This document shows, piece after piece, positions 15,559 through 23,023 of a stretch of DNA of 37,100 bases. The notes beneath the pieces are model-generated. The model was not told the DNA's origin, made no database searches, and saw only the letters and a list, made by a program, of their open reading frames with translations. Origin of the DNA: Lachnospiraceae bacterium (lineage in GTDB: Bacteria > Bacillota > Clostridia > Lachnospirales > Lachnospiraceae); the NCBI GenBank assembly GCA_900766575.1, contig CAAFVW010000118.1, forward strand, positions 1 through 37,100, given 5' to 3'. The stretch's first letter is position 1. Each line of letters starts with the position of its first letter. The position numbers and the translations under genes are program-made.

Positions 15559-16707
15559 TTATTCCTCAGTGTTCTCAGCTTCTGCAGCGATTACAGCATC
15601 GATATCAACAGATACCACATCTGCATCGGACTCTTCCTCAGCCTCAGCGGGTTCGGGAGCAGTCAGAGCTTTTACGCTAAGGGAAATCTTATGATCTGCC
15701 TCGTTGAAATCTACAACCTTGGCAGTTACTTCATCACCAACATTCAGTACATCAGAGGGCTTCTCGATGTGCTCTTTTGCGATCTGGGATACATGAAGCA
15801 GTGCGTCTACGCCGGGTTCTAATTCTACGAAAGCACCGAAGTCAGTCATTCTTGCAACCTTACCGGTTACCACATTGCCGACTGCATACTTCTCTGCTGC
15901 GTTCTTCCAGGGATTTGCATCATCAAATTTCAGGGAAAGAGCGATCTTATTGCCGTTGATCTCCTTGATCAGGACTTTCAGTTTATCGCCAACCTTGAAT
16001 ACCTTCTTGGGATGCTCTACTCTGCCCCAGGACATCTCGGAGATATGAAGCAGTCCGTCTGCACCGCCCAGATCGATGAATGCACCGAAATCGGTTACGT
16101 TCTTAACAACGCCTTCTACGATATCGCCCTCTTTGATTCTCTCAAAGAGTTCCTTCTGCAGTTCAGCCTTCTTGGCTGCGATGAGCTGCTTGCGGTCACC
16201 GATATATCTTCTTCTCTTGGGATTGTACTCGCTGATAACGAATTCAATCTCCTGTCCTGCATACTTGGTCAGATCCTTCTCATAAGTGTCGGATACCAGG
16301 CTTGCGGGGATGAAAATTCTTACTTCGTCAACGATTACACTCAGGCCGCCATCCAGTACCTGAGAAACGGTTGCTTTCAGAACCTCGTGGTTGTTGTATG
16401 CTTCTTCAATTCTCTTGTTGCCTCTGTCAGCAGCAAGACGCTTGTAGGTAAGGAGAACCTGTCCCTCACCATCGTTTACTTTCAGGACCTTGACTTCCAT
16501 GGTGTCACCGATCTTGGCAACTGTGGTAAGATCCACGCTGGAGTCGTTGGTGTATTCATTCTTGGTAAGAATACCGTCAGACTTGTATCCGATGTTCAGA
16601 ATGATTTCTTCCGGTTTCACATCGATGACTGTACCTTCGACTACCTCTCCTGCATGTATTGTCTTTAATGATTCTTCCAGCATTTGTTCAAAAGTTAATT
16701 CTGACAT
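15559..16707 (-). CDS. rpsA: S1 RNA-binding domain protein / ribosomal protein S1 homologue
   Basis: 382-residue protein made of four S1 domains. They begin near GEVVEGTVIDVKPEEIIL, VLKATVSQVLDGGLSVIV, GDIVEGVVKNVTDFGAFIDL and GNVVTGKVARMTDFGAFVEL. An acidic tail rich in Glu/Asp follows. Domains 3 and 4 are the best conserved. Firmicute S1 homologues of this length help mRNA binding but are often not stable ribosome components. The ATG at 16707 is chosen for GGAGG nine bases upstream; the extra MRRFKI of the longer reading lies over the SD. The start overlaps the end of ispH by 20 bases in another frame. Confidence 0.93.
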   Translation of the reverse strand: MSELTFEQMLEESLKTIHAGEVVEGTVIDVKPEEIILNIGYKSDGILTKNEYTNDSSVDLTTVAKIGDTMEVKVLKVNDGEGQVLLTYKRLAADRGNKRIEEAYNNHEVLKATVSQVLDGGLSVIVDEVRIFIPASLVSDTYEKDLTKYAGQEIEFVISEYNPKRRRYIGDRKQLIAAKKAELQKELFERIKEGDIVEGVVKNVTDFGAFIDLGGADGLLHISEMSWGRVEHPKKVFKVGDKLKVLIKEINGNKIALSLKFDDANPWKNAAEKYAVGNVVTGKVARMTDFGAFVELEPGVDALLHVSQIAKEHIEKPSDVLNVGDEVTAKVVDFNEADHKISLSVKALTAPEPAEAEEESDADVVSVDIDAVIAAEAENTEE

Positions 16708-17548
16708 AATTTTGAACCTCCTCAATTAATTTATTTGGGGTGGAAGCCCCCGCGGTAATACCCACTAGTCGAACAGCTTTAGGTAGATCTAAATGCAAGT
16801 CATCCAGTGTCTGTATAAAATAGGTGTGCTCACATTCCCTTTGGCAGATCTCTACAAGCTTTCTGCTGTTGGAACTGTGCTTCCCTCCTATCACAATCAT
16901 AACGTCAGCTTCCGCTGCAATGGCCTTTGCCGATCGCTGTCGCTCTTCTGTAGCATTACAGATAGTGTTCACAACACTATCATTGTAACCTTTTTTTTCA
17001 AAAATTTCAACTATATATTGAAATTTATTGTAGTTATATGTCGTCTGAGACACAATACAGAGCTTTTCGCCTTCTGTTTTCACAAAATTTTCTGCCTGAA
17101 CAGGAGTTTCCAGAACGGTCACAGGTCCCTGGCACCAGCCGACGATTCCCTCTACTTCCGGATGTTTCGGATCTCCCACAACGATTACATGATAGCCTTC
17201 TTTGCTCTTTTGCTCCACGATACGATGGATCTTTTTTACAAACGGACAGGTGGCATCAATGCACTCCAGGCCATTTGCCTCCATAATATCATAGATTTCT
17301 TTCGCTACACCGTGAGCACGGATGATCACAGCAGGCACCGCCTTCCCGGCCTTCAGTTGCTGCAGTTCGTCTTTATTTTCCAGAACTCTGACGCCCCGTT
17401 CTGCCAGTTCCCTGACCACTTCCTCGTTGTGCACGATAGGGCCATAGGTATATATAGTCTTCCCGCATTTTAATTGTTCATACACGGTATCTACTGCACG
17501 TTTTACGCCGAAGCAAAAACCCGCGCACTCTGCCAGTCTTACTTCCAT
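16688..17548 (-). CDS. ispH: 4-hydroxy-3-methylbut-2-enyl diphosphate reductase
   Basis: 286-residue 4Fe-4S enzyme that makes IPP and DMAPP in the last step of the MEP isoprenoid pathway. The three cluster cysteines are visible: C12 in AGFCFGVKRAVD, the Cys of DATCPFVKKIH, and the Cys of NTICNATEERQ. YGPIVHNEEVV carries the conserved active-site His. The family TAGASTPN motif appears as ITAGASTPNKLIEEV near the C-terminus. It lies 13 bases after cmk and overlaps rpsA by 20 bases. In several Clostridia ispH and S1 are a single fused gene; here they are separate but coupled. Confidence 0.97.
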   Translation of the reverse strand: MEVRLAECAGFCFGVKRAVDTVYEQLKCGKTIYTYGPIVHNEEVVRELAERGVRVLENKDELQQLKAGKAVPAVIIRAHGVAKEIYDIMEANGLECIDATCPFVKKIHRIVEQKSKEGYHVIVVGDPKHPEVEGIVGWCQGPVTVLETPVQAENFVKTEGEKLCIVSQTTYNYNKFQYIVEIFEKKGYNDSVVNTICNATEERQRSAKAIAAEADVMIVIGGKHSSNSRKLVEICQRECEHTYFIQTLDDLHLDLPKAVRLVGITAGASTPNKLIEEVQNYVRINF

Positions 17549-17561
17549 ATTCTTCTCCTGC

Positions 17562-18218
17562 CTAGCCGATCAGTTCCACGATGCGGTCAATCACCTGTTC
17601 GATGGTCATATCCGAAGTATCTACCAGCACTGCATCCGCTGCCTGTTTTAACGGAGAGGTCTCTCTGTGCATATCTCTGTAGTCTCTGTCCTCAATATCC
17701 TGGCGGATCTTCTCCAAATCACAGGTCTCTCCCTTTGCCGTCAGCTCATCATATCTTCTCTTCGCCCTGACCATGCTACTGGCCGTCAGATAAATTTTCA
17801 CCTGTGCATCAGGCAGCACCACCGTACCGATATCTCGCCCATCCATAATCACATCACTTTTCGCTGCCAGTGCCTGCTGAAGCTCTACCAGTTTAGTACG
17901 CACCGCGGGCTGTGCGCTGGTATTGGATGCCATATTGCCTACCTCCTCGGTGCGCAGATAAGCATTGACATTTTCGCCGTTTAACAGAACGACCTGTTCT
18001 CCATCCACATACTGAATCGTAATATCCGCCTGCTTACATTTCCCGGCGATTGCCTCCGCATCCGAAGAATCCACACCCTCTCTCAGCATGAACAGTGCCA
18101 TGGCACGATACATGGCACCGGTATCCACATAGATAAATCCCTTTTTCTTCGCCACTGCCCTGGCAATGGTACTTTTTCCGGCACCTGCCGGTCCATCGAT
18201 TGCTACGTTAAAACTCAT
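17562..18218 (-). CDS. cmk: Cytidylate kinase
   Basis: 218-residue CMP/dCMP kinase that uses ATP. The P-loop is GPAGAGKST (residues 9-17), followed by YVDTGAMYRAMALF. The CMP-binding and lid regions show VIMDGRDIGTVVLPDA and the RRYDELTAKGE lid segment. The length matches the short monomeric form. The RBS AGAGGACAAG precedes the ATG. The order cmk-ispH-rpsA is a well-known clostridial neighbourhood. Confidence 0.97.
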   Translation of the reverse strand: MSFNVAIDGPAGAGKSTIARAVAKKKGFIYVDTGAMYRAMALFMLREGVDSSDAEAIAGKCKQADITIQYVDGEQVVLLNGENVNAYLRTEEVGNMASNTSAQPAVRTKLVELQQALAAKSDVIMDGRDIGTVVLPDAQVKIYLTASSMVRAKRRYDELTAKGETCDLEKIRQDIEDRDYRDMHRETSPLKQAADAVLVDTSDMTIEQVIDRIVELIG

Positions 18219-18267
18219 GGTCTTGTCCTCTTTTCTTGTTTTCTATTCTTATTTTTACATGCTTTTC

Positions 18268-19530
18268 TCATTGTATACTGTCACCGGCCAGATGTCCCGT
18301 AGACCAGGCAATCTGCAGGTTGAATCCTCCGGTCATGGCATCCAGATCCAGTACTTCCCCTGCAAAATACAGATTCTGTACATGCCTGGATTCCATCGTG
18401 GACGGATTGATATCTTTCACTGAGATTCCTCCCTGGGTGATGATTGCTTCCGCAAAAGTTCTCGTCCCCGTCACTGTCATGGGAAGTGCCTTGATCAATG
18501 CACCGAAGGCTTTTCTTTCTTCCCTGCTGATCTCGTTGACCTTCTTCTCCGGAGAGATTCCGGACAGTTCTATCATAACAGGAATCAGCTTTGCAGGGAA
18601 CAGATGATCCAGTGCATTTTTAAACTGTTTGTTCTTCGCTTCTTCAAAATCCCTGAGCAGGCGTTTGTCCATCTGTTCCGGTGTCAATGCCGGTTTCAAA
18701 TCCAGATAGATTTTTACCTCTTCGCCGTCCTTCTTTTTAGATTTTTGAGAAGCGTATTTTGCATAAAAGCTGCTGGCGGATAAGATCAGCGGCCCGCTGA
18801 CACCGAAATGGGTAAACAGCATCTCCCCAAATCCTTCGTACCAGGTCTTTTTCCCACACTGCATTTTGATTTCCACATTTTTTAAGGAAAGCCCCATCAG
18901 CTCTCTGCACCAGGGTTCCCGGATCTCCAACGGCACCAGTGCGGGCTTACGTTCCGTCACCTTATGTCCCGTCTCCTCCGCGAACCGGTAACCATCTCCG
19001 GTCGATCCGGTGCTTGTATAAGAACAGCCCCCGGTACAGACAATGCAGTCATCCGCCAGAAGTTTCTTATGGTCTGCGCATTCTACCCCATAAAAAGTGA
19101 TATTGCCATCCACCTCTTTGGTCAGAATCTTTTTTACTTCCGTATGCAGATGCACATCTACCTGATGTTTGCGCAGTTCTCTCTGCAAGGCGGCGATAAC
19201 ATCCGAAGAATGATCGGATACCGGGAACACCCGGTCCCCTCGCTCTGTCTTCAGCGGACACCCCGCCTGCTCCAGAAGATCACATACCTGTATATTGTCA
19301 AAGCCATAAAAAGCACTGTACAGGAACTTTTCGTTGGTACAGACATTCTGAAACAGTACATCCATATCTGCCGCATTTGTCACATTGCAGCGGCCCTTTC
19401 CCGTAATAAACAGTTTCTTTCCCAGCTTTTCATTCTTTTCCAGAAGGGTTACTTTATGTCCCTTTTTTGCAGCCGCAATGGCAGCCATCATGCCGGCCGC
19501 ACCACCGCCGACCACAATCACATCACTCAT
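18268..19530 (-). CDS. NAD(P)/FAD-dependent oxidoreductase, HI0933/BaiN family
   Basis: 420 residues from the ATG at 19530. The protein opens with the FAD dinucleotide-binding motif SDVIVVGGGAAGMMAAIAA (G8, G10, G13). GKKLFITGKGRCNVTN near residue 40 and the C-terminal GGISVKDINPSTMESRHV, followed by LYFAGEVLDLDAMTGGFNLQ, are hallmarks of this family. An alternative ATG at 19572 has a closer GAGG and would add 14 residues. Some relatives (BaiN) have been linked to bile-acid ring reduction, but most family members have no known substrate, and nothing here points to bile acids. It is 49 bases upstream of cmk in the same operon. Confidence 0.9.
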   Translation of the reverse strand: MSDVIVVGGGAAGMMAAIAAAKKGHKVTLLEKNEKLGKKLFITGKGRCNVTNAADMDVLFQNVCTNEKFLYSAFYGFDNIQVCDLLEQAGCPLKTERGDRVFPVSDHSSDVIAALQRELRKHQVDVHLHTEVKKILTKEVDGNITFYGVECADHKKLLADDCIVCTGGCSYTSTGSTGDGYRFAEETGHKVTERKPALVPLEIREPWCRELMGLSLKNVEIKMQCGKKTWYEGFGEMLFTHFGVSGPLILSASSFYAKYASQKSKKKDGEEVKIYLDLKPALTPEQMDKRLLRDFEEAKNKQFKNALDHLFPAKLIPVMIELSGISPEKKVNEISREERKAFGALIKALPMTVTGTRTFAEAIITQGGISVKDINPSTMESRHVQNLYFAGEVLDLDAMTGGFNLQIAWSTGHLAGDSIQ

Positions 19531-19579
19531 ACTTTCTTTGCCTCGTCTCCTGTCCATAGGATAACCATACATTTTTTCC

Positions 19580-20500
19580 TCAAGGCTCCTTGCGGCGCAG
19601 TGAGTAATCCAGTATCGGTTCATCATCTATGAAATCAATCTCATCATTCAGGTATACCTGATAGTTATTCCAGGTTTCCTCCAGCGTTTCCAGATTCTTG
19701 CGGACCTGTTCCGGACATTTCAGGCACAGTGCCACAACCAGAGCATTGATCACACTTAAAGGAGCCACCAGAGAATCCACCACCGACACCATATCGCTTC
19801 TTGCTAACAAATTGCAGGAAGAATACAGATTCATAGGAGAATGGATACTATCGGTAATGGCAATCACCTTGGCATTTCTGTCGTTGGCAAATTCCATGGC
19901 CTTCAGCGTCCGCATGGAATATCTGGGAAAACTGATCCCGATAAAACAATCCTTCGGTCCAATATGGATCATCTGTTCAAAGGTCTCACTGACACTGGTG
20001 GTATTCAATAAAAATACCTTTCCACGAATCATATTCAGATAAAAATGCAAAAATGCCGCCAGAGGTTCATTACTGCGAAGTCCCATGATATATATGGTCT
20101 CCGCTTCCAGAATCGTTGTGACCGCCAGTTCAAAAGCCGCCGGATCCAGATTATCTATGGTATCCTGAATTTTTTCAATATCCGCACTGAGCACAGACGT
20201 CAGAACCTCCGACTGGGAACTCCTGCCGTATTTGGCATCCATTTTCTGAATACCGTTTAGCTTTCCCTGCACACAGCTTTCCAATGCCTTCTGGAACTTC
20301 GGATATCCATCATACCCGATTCCCGCCGCGAAACGCACTACCGTGGATTCACTGATTCCTAGGGTCTCTCCCAGCTTCGCCGCCGTCATAAATACCGCCT
20401 GATCATAATGATCCGATATATAATCCGCAATGGCTTTGTGCCCCTTGCTCATTTTTGCATAATGTTCATTCATCCGGGTAAAAACATCATATTCTGCCAC
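19580..20500 (-). CDS. MurR/RpiR-family transcriptional regulator
   Basis: 306-residue regulator. Residues about 1-80 form the RpiR helix-turn-helix (AAKLGETLGISESTVVRFA). Residues about 120-260 form a SIS sugar-phosphate-binding domain (ETIYIMGLRSNEPLAAFLHF, FIGISFPRYSMRTL, KVIAITDSIHSPM). The family senses phosphosugars such as MurNAc-6-P or ribose-5-P. No sugar catabolic genes are adjacent, so the ligand is unknown. The start is GTG after GCGAGGTTAAGAACA. It begins five bases after tetR ends and overlaps the untranslated start region of the FAD oxidoreductase gene. Confidence 0.93.
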   Translation of the reverse strand: MAEYDVFTRMNEHYAKMSKGHKAIADYISDHYDQAVFMTAAKLGETLGISESTVVRFAAGIGYDGYPKFQKALESCVQGKLNGIQKMDAKYGRSSQSEVLTSVLSADIEKIQDTIDNLDPAAFELAVTTILEAETIYIMGLRSNEPLAAFLHFYLNMIRGKVFLLNTTSVSETFEQMIHIGPKDCFIGISFPRYSMRTLKAMEFANDRNAKVIAITDSIHSPMNLYSSCNLLARSDMVSVVDSLVAPLSVINALVVALCLKCPEQVRKNLETLEETWNNYQVYLNDEIDFIDDEPILDYSLRRKEP

Positions 20501-20505
20501 TGTTC

Positions 20506-21081
20506 TTAACCTCGCATTATCTCATTGTAAAAAGCATAATAGGAACGTTCCAGAAGCTGCATTGTCTGTATGTCTGTCAGATCATAATCTCCGCTCAGAG
20601 ACATACATGCCGCCCCATGGATAAAGAGCCACATTTTCATAAACAGGTCTTCGGGATTTGTGCATCCTGTCGCTCTGGCCAGGTTGACCTCATAAACCAC
20701 ATTTCCAACATCTCCGTTCAGGATCTCATACATGCTTTTTTTCTTATGTCTGCCGCCCTGGTTATCCGATACAAAAAGAAGTTCAAACAGATGTCTTTCT
20801 TCTCTTGCAAAAGCTATGTAAGCCATTCCCAGATTCGCAAATGGTGTCTTGCCAGTACAGGGATACAGGCTGTAATAATCCAGAAAATATGCAGCTGCTC
20901 TCTCATAGACCGCATCCCACAGTTCTTCCATATTCTTATATACCCGGAAGATCGGCTGTGTGGAACAGCCTGCCTTTGCCGCTACCTTTCTGGCTGTCAC
21001 ATTGGCAAATCCTTCTTCTCTTGTCATGGCAAATGCCGTATCAAGGATTCTATCAATCGTGATCATCTCTTTACGAGCCAT
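20506..21081 (-). CDS. TetR/AcrR-family transcriptional regulator
   Basis: About 191 residues. The N-terminal HTH is VTARKVAAKAGCSTQPIFRV (residues 28-47), preceded by the usual TIDRILDTAFAMTREEGF helix. The C-terminal ligand domain is not assignable. The ATG at 21081 is the best match to the family start, but GAGAGGG lies only three bases before it; ATG 21093 and TTG 21114 are alternatives. It is the first gene of a minus-strand set reaching cheR. Its promoter region carries two inverted repeats suitable for autoregulation. Confidence 0.88.
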   Translation of the reverse strand: MARKEMITIDRILDTAFAMTREEGFANVTARKVAAKAGCSTQPIFRVYKNMEELWDAVYERAAAYFLDYYSLYPCTGKTPFANLGMAYIAFAREERHLFELLFVSDNQGGRHKKKSMYEILNGDVGNVVYEVNLARATGCTNPEDLFMKMWLFIHGAACMSLSGDYDLTDIQTMQLLERSYYAFYNEIMRG

Positions 21082-21141
21082 AATCCCTCTCATTCCGCCA
21101 TCATTTGACAGCAAACGACTCTTTCTTTTATAACACTTGTT

Positions 21142-21171
21142 ATTTTAGTGGGTAAGAACCACTTTTGTCAA
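21142..21171 (-). promoter_or_regulatory. Promoter with likely operator upstream of tetR
   Basis: Minus-strand TTGACA (21166-21171), 18-base spacer, TAAAAT (21142-21147). Inverted repeat AGTGG-N7-CCACT (21147-21163) occupies the spacer, and AACACTTGTT (21132-21141, AACA/TGTT) lies at the expected start point. Both are placed where a TetR-type repressor would block transcription. Confidence 0.7.
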
Positions 21172-21180
21172 TATATAATT

Positions 21181-21410
21181 GCGCAATCCGGGCTTTCGCC
21201 CTGTTTGTTGCATATCCGGGTTCCTGTCTAAATAACAGCTTCTTCGTGCTTTGCACTCTCGAAGCTGCAAACCACATGCGCAATCCGGGCTTACGCCCTA
21301 CTTCTTCCGCCGGGTTTTCTGTCTAAATAACAGCTTCTTCGTGCTTCGCACTCTCGAAGCTGCAAACCACATGCGCAATCCGGGCTTTCGCCCTACTTGC
21401 TTATGTGGTT
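21181..21410 (+). repeat. Tandem (about 96-bp period) array of the structured intergenic repeat, copies B
   Basis: GCGCAATCCGGGC recurs at 21181, 21278 and 21373, giving about 2.4 units. Two complete first hairpins are present (21236-21267 and one unit later), with arms CAGCTTC / GAAGCTG and inner stem GTGC-TT(T/C)-GCAC followed by TCTC. Only the last unit has a complete second hairpin (21365-21410): arms AACCACAT / ATGTGGTT, middle stem GCAA / TTGC, inner stem GGGC-TTTC-GCCC. The middle units continue into CCGGGTTTTCTGTCTAAATAA instead of the right arm. Stems co-vary with copy A at 8088. It lies in a 396-base gap between tetR and oadA that contains no gene. Confidence 0.85.
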
Positions 21411-21420
21411 TTGTTTTTCC

Positions 21421-21467
21421 AATAAAAACACCGCACTGGCTGCGAGCAGCCGTGCGGTGTCTTTATT
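21421..21467 (-). terminator. Terminator of the oad/mmd operon
   Basis: Long GC-rich stem ACACCGCACGGCTG / CAGCCAGTGCGGTGT (one unpaired A) with a short loop. It is followed on the minus strand by TTTTTATT, and A/T tracts on both sides could also stop plus-strand transcription. It begins 11 bases after the oadA stop. Confidence 0.92.
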
Positions 21468-21477
21468 GAAAAATTAT

Positions 21478-22905
21478 TTAGACAGGGTATGCACCGTTTT
21501 TAGTGTCAGCCTGGGTCATATCAACCTTTTCCTGCTGAGCCTGACGATACTTGAAGAAGTCGGTAGCAACCTGAGGGAACAGAGCGTAGCTCAGTACATC
21601 CTCATCCTGCTGTTTCCATTCCTTCATCTCGCCTTCCAGTTTATCCAGCTCATTGTCAAGCAGATCAGCATAACGGCAGGTAATTCTCTCCTCACCGGGG
21701 ATAACCTTGTCGATAACTTCCTGACTCATGGGCTTAACGGTCTGACCATACTCACCACGAAGAACTGCCTTGGTCTCCTTGGTAGCCATCTTGTAACGCT
21801 CACCAAGCAGTACGTTAAATACGGACTGAGTACCAACGATCTGGGAAGAAGGAGTAACCAGAGGAGGCTCACCCAGATCCTTACGAACATTAGGGATCTC
21901 CTTCAACACATCATAATATCTGTCTTCTGCATTCTGCTCCTTCAACTGGCTCACCATGTTGGAAAGCATACCGCCGGGTACCTGATACAGCAGAGTCTTA
22001 ATATCAACGCCCATAACCTTAGGATTCAGCAGGCCGTTAGCCAGGCACTCATCTCTGTAAGGTCTGAAGTAATCAGCGATCTCAGCTAACAGGTTCTGAT
22101 CCAGACCAGTATCGTAAGGGGTTCCCTTGAAGGTCTCAACCATAACTTCGGTAGCAGGCTGTGAAGTACCCATAGCGAAGGGGCTCATAGCGGTATCGAT
22201 AACATCAACACCAGCCTCTACTGCTTTCAGGTAAGTCATGCTTGCAACACCGGATGTATAGTGTGTATGCAGCTGGATAGGAAGTTTGGTAACTTCTTTC
22301 ATAGCCTTGATCAGTTCAGCAGCCTTGTAAGGTACTAACAGACCTGCCATATCCTTGATACAGATGGAATCTGCACCCATCTCTTCGATCTTTTTAGCCA
22401 TGCTGGTCCAGTACTCCAGAGTATAAGCATCACCCAGGGTATAAGCCAGAGCAACCTGTGCTTCACCTCTGCCTTCCTGTGCCTTGAACTTATTGGTAGC
22501 ATTTACTGCTTCCTGTAAGTTACGCAGGTCGTTCAGACAGTCGAAAATACGAATGATATCAATACCATTGGAGATGGACTTCTGTACGAAGTAATCTACC
22601 ACATCATCTGCATAAGGTCTGTAACCCAGAATATTCTGTCCACGGAACAGCATCTGCAGCTTGGTATTCTTGAAGCCGTCACGCAGCTTTCTCAGTCTGT
22701 CCCAGGGATCTTCCTTCAGGAAACGAAGGGATGCATCGAAGGTAGCGCCTCCCCAGCACTCTACGGAATGATAACCTACTTTATCCATCTTGCCTACGAT
22801 AGGAAGCATGAATTCGGTCGGCATTCTGGTAGCAATCAGAGACTGATGAGCATCACGTAAAACAGTTTCCGTAATCTTAATCGGTTTCTTTTCAATTTCT
22901 GACAT
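21478..22905 (-). CDS. oadA: OadA/PycB-type carboxyltransferase subunit (no biotin domain)
   Basis: 475 residues from the ATG at 22905, which follows GGAGGAAATTCGTA. The DRE-TIM carboxyltransferase barrel opens with ITETVLRDAHQSLIATRM. The metal and carboxyl-transfer residues are in SICIKDMAGLLVPYKAA (Lys) and LPIQLHTHYTSGVASM (HxH). The C-terminal conserved carboxylase region spans about 290-460. It transfers a carboxyl group between biotin and a keto acid, normally oxaloacetate/pyruvate. The C-terminal biotinyl domain found in fused OadA proteins is absent; the carrier is encoded separately at 24213. It is the last gene of the five-gene operon, after a 118-base gap that holds a hairpin. Confidence 0.95.
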   Translation of the reverse strand: MSEIEKKPIKITETVLRDAHQSLIATRMPTEFMLPIVGKMDKVGYHSVECWGGATFDASLRFLKEDPWDRLRKLRDGFKNTKLQMLFRGQNILGYRPYADDVVDYFVQKSISNGIDIIRIFDCLNDLRNLQEAVNATNKFKAQEGRGEAQVALAYTLGDAYTLEYWTSMAKKIEEMGADSICIKDMAGLLVPYKAAELIKAMKEVTKLPIQLHTHYTSGVASMTYLKAVEAGVDVIDTAMSPFAMGTSQPATEVMVETFKGTPYDTGLDQNLLAEIADYFRPYRDECLANGLLNPKVMGVDIKTLLYQVPGGMLSNMVSQLKEQNAEDRYYDVLKEIPNVRKDLGEPPLVTPSSQIVGTQSVFNVLLGERYKMATKETKAVLRGEYGQTVKPMSQEVIDKVIPGEERITCRYADLLDNELDKLEGEMKEWKQQDEDVLSYALFPQVATDFFKYRQAQQEKVDMTQADTKNGAYPV

Positions 22906-22950
22906 TACGAATTTCCTCCATAATAATAATCTAATTTTTATCAAAAATAC

Positions 22951-22992
22951 CGCGATGCCAATTCATAAACCCTTCGGGTTTATTTCATCGCG
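22951..22992 (-). other. Nested hairpin in the oadB-oadA gap
   Basis: Outer arms CGCGATG / CATCGCG (22951-22957, 22986-22992) enclose ATAAACCC-TTC-GGGTTTAT (22965-22983). On the minus strand the outer arm is preceded by CTCTCGAAG, a short motif also found in the 8088 and 21236 repeats. There is no strong U-tract. It may stabilise or process the mRNA between the pump and transferase genes. Confidence 0.6.
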
Positions 22993-23023
22993 CTTCGAGA
23001 GAAATACATCTTGGGCATTCGCT

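Noticed and set aside
21181..21410. CRISPR array
   Set aside because: The period is about 96 bp with nearly identical full units and no short repeat/unique spacer pattern. No cas genes are present.
21181..21420. Insertion sequence or MITE with terminal inverted repeats
   Set aside because: No transposase, no clear terminal inverted repeats for the whole block, and no target-site duplication could be identified by eye.
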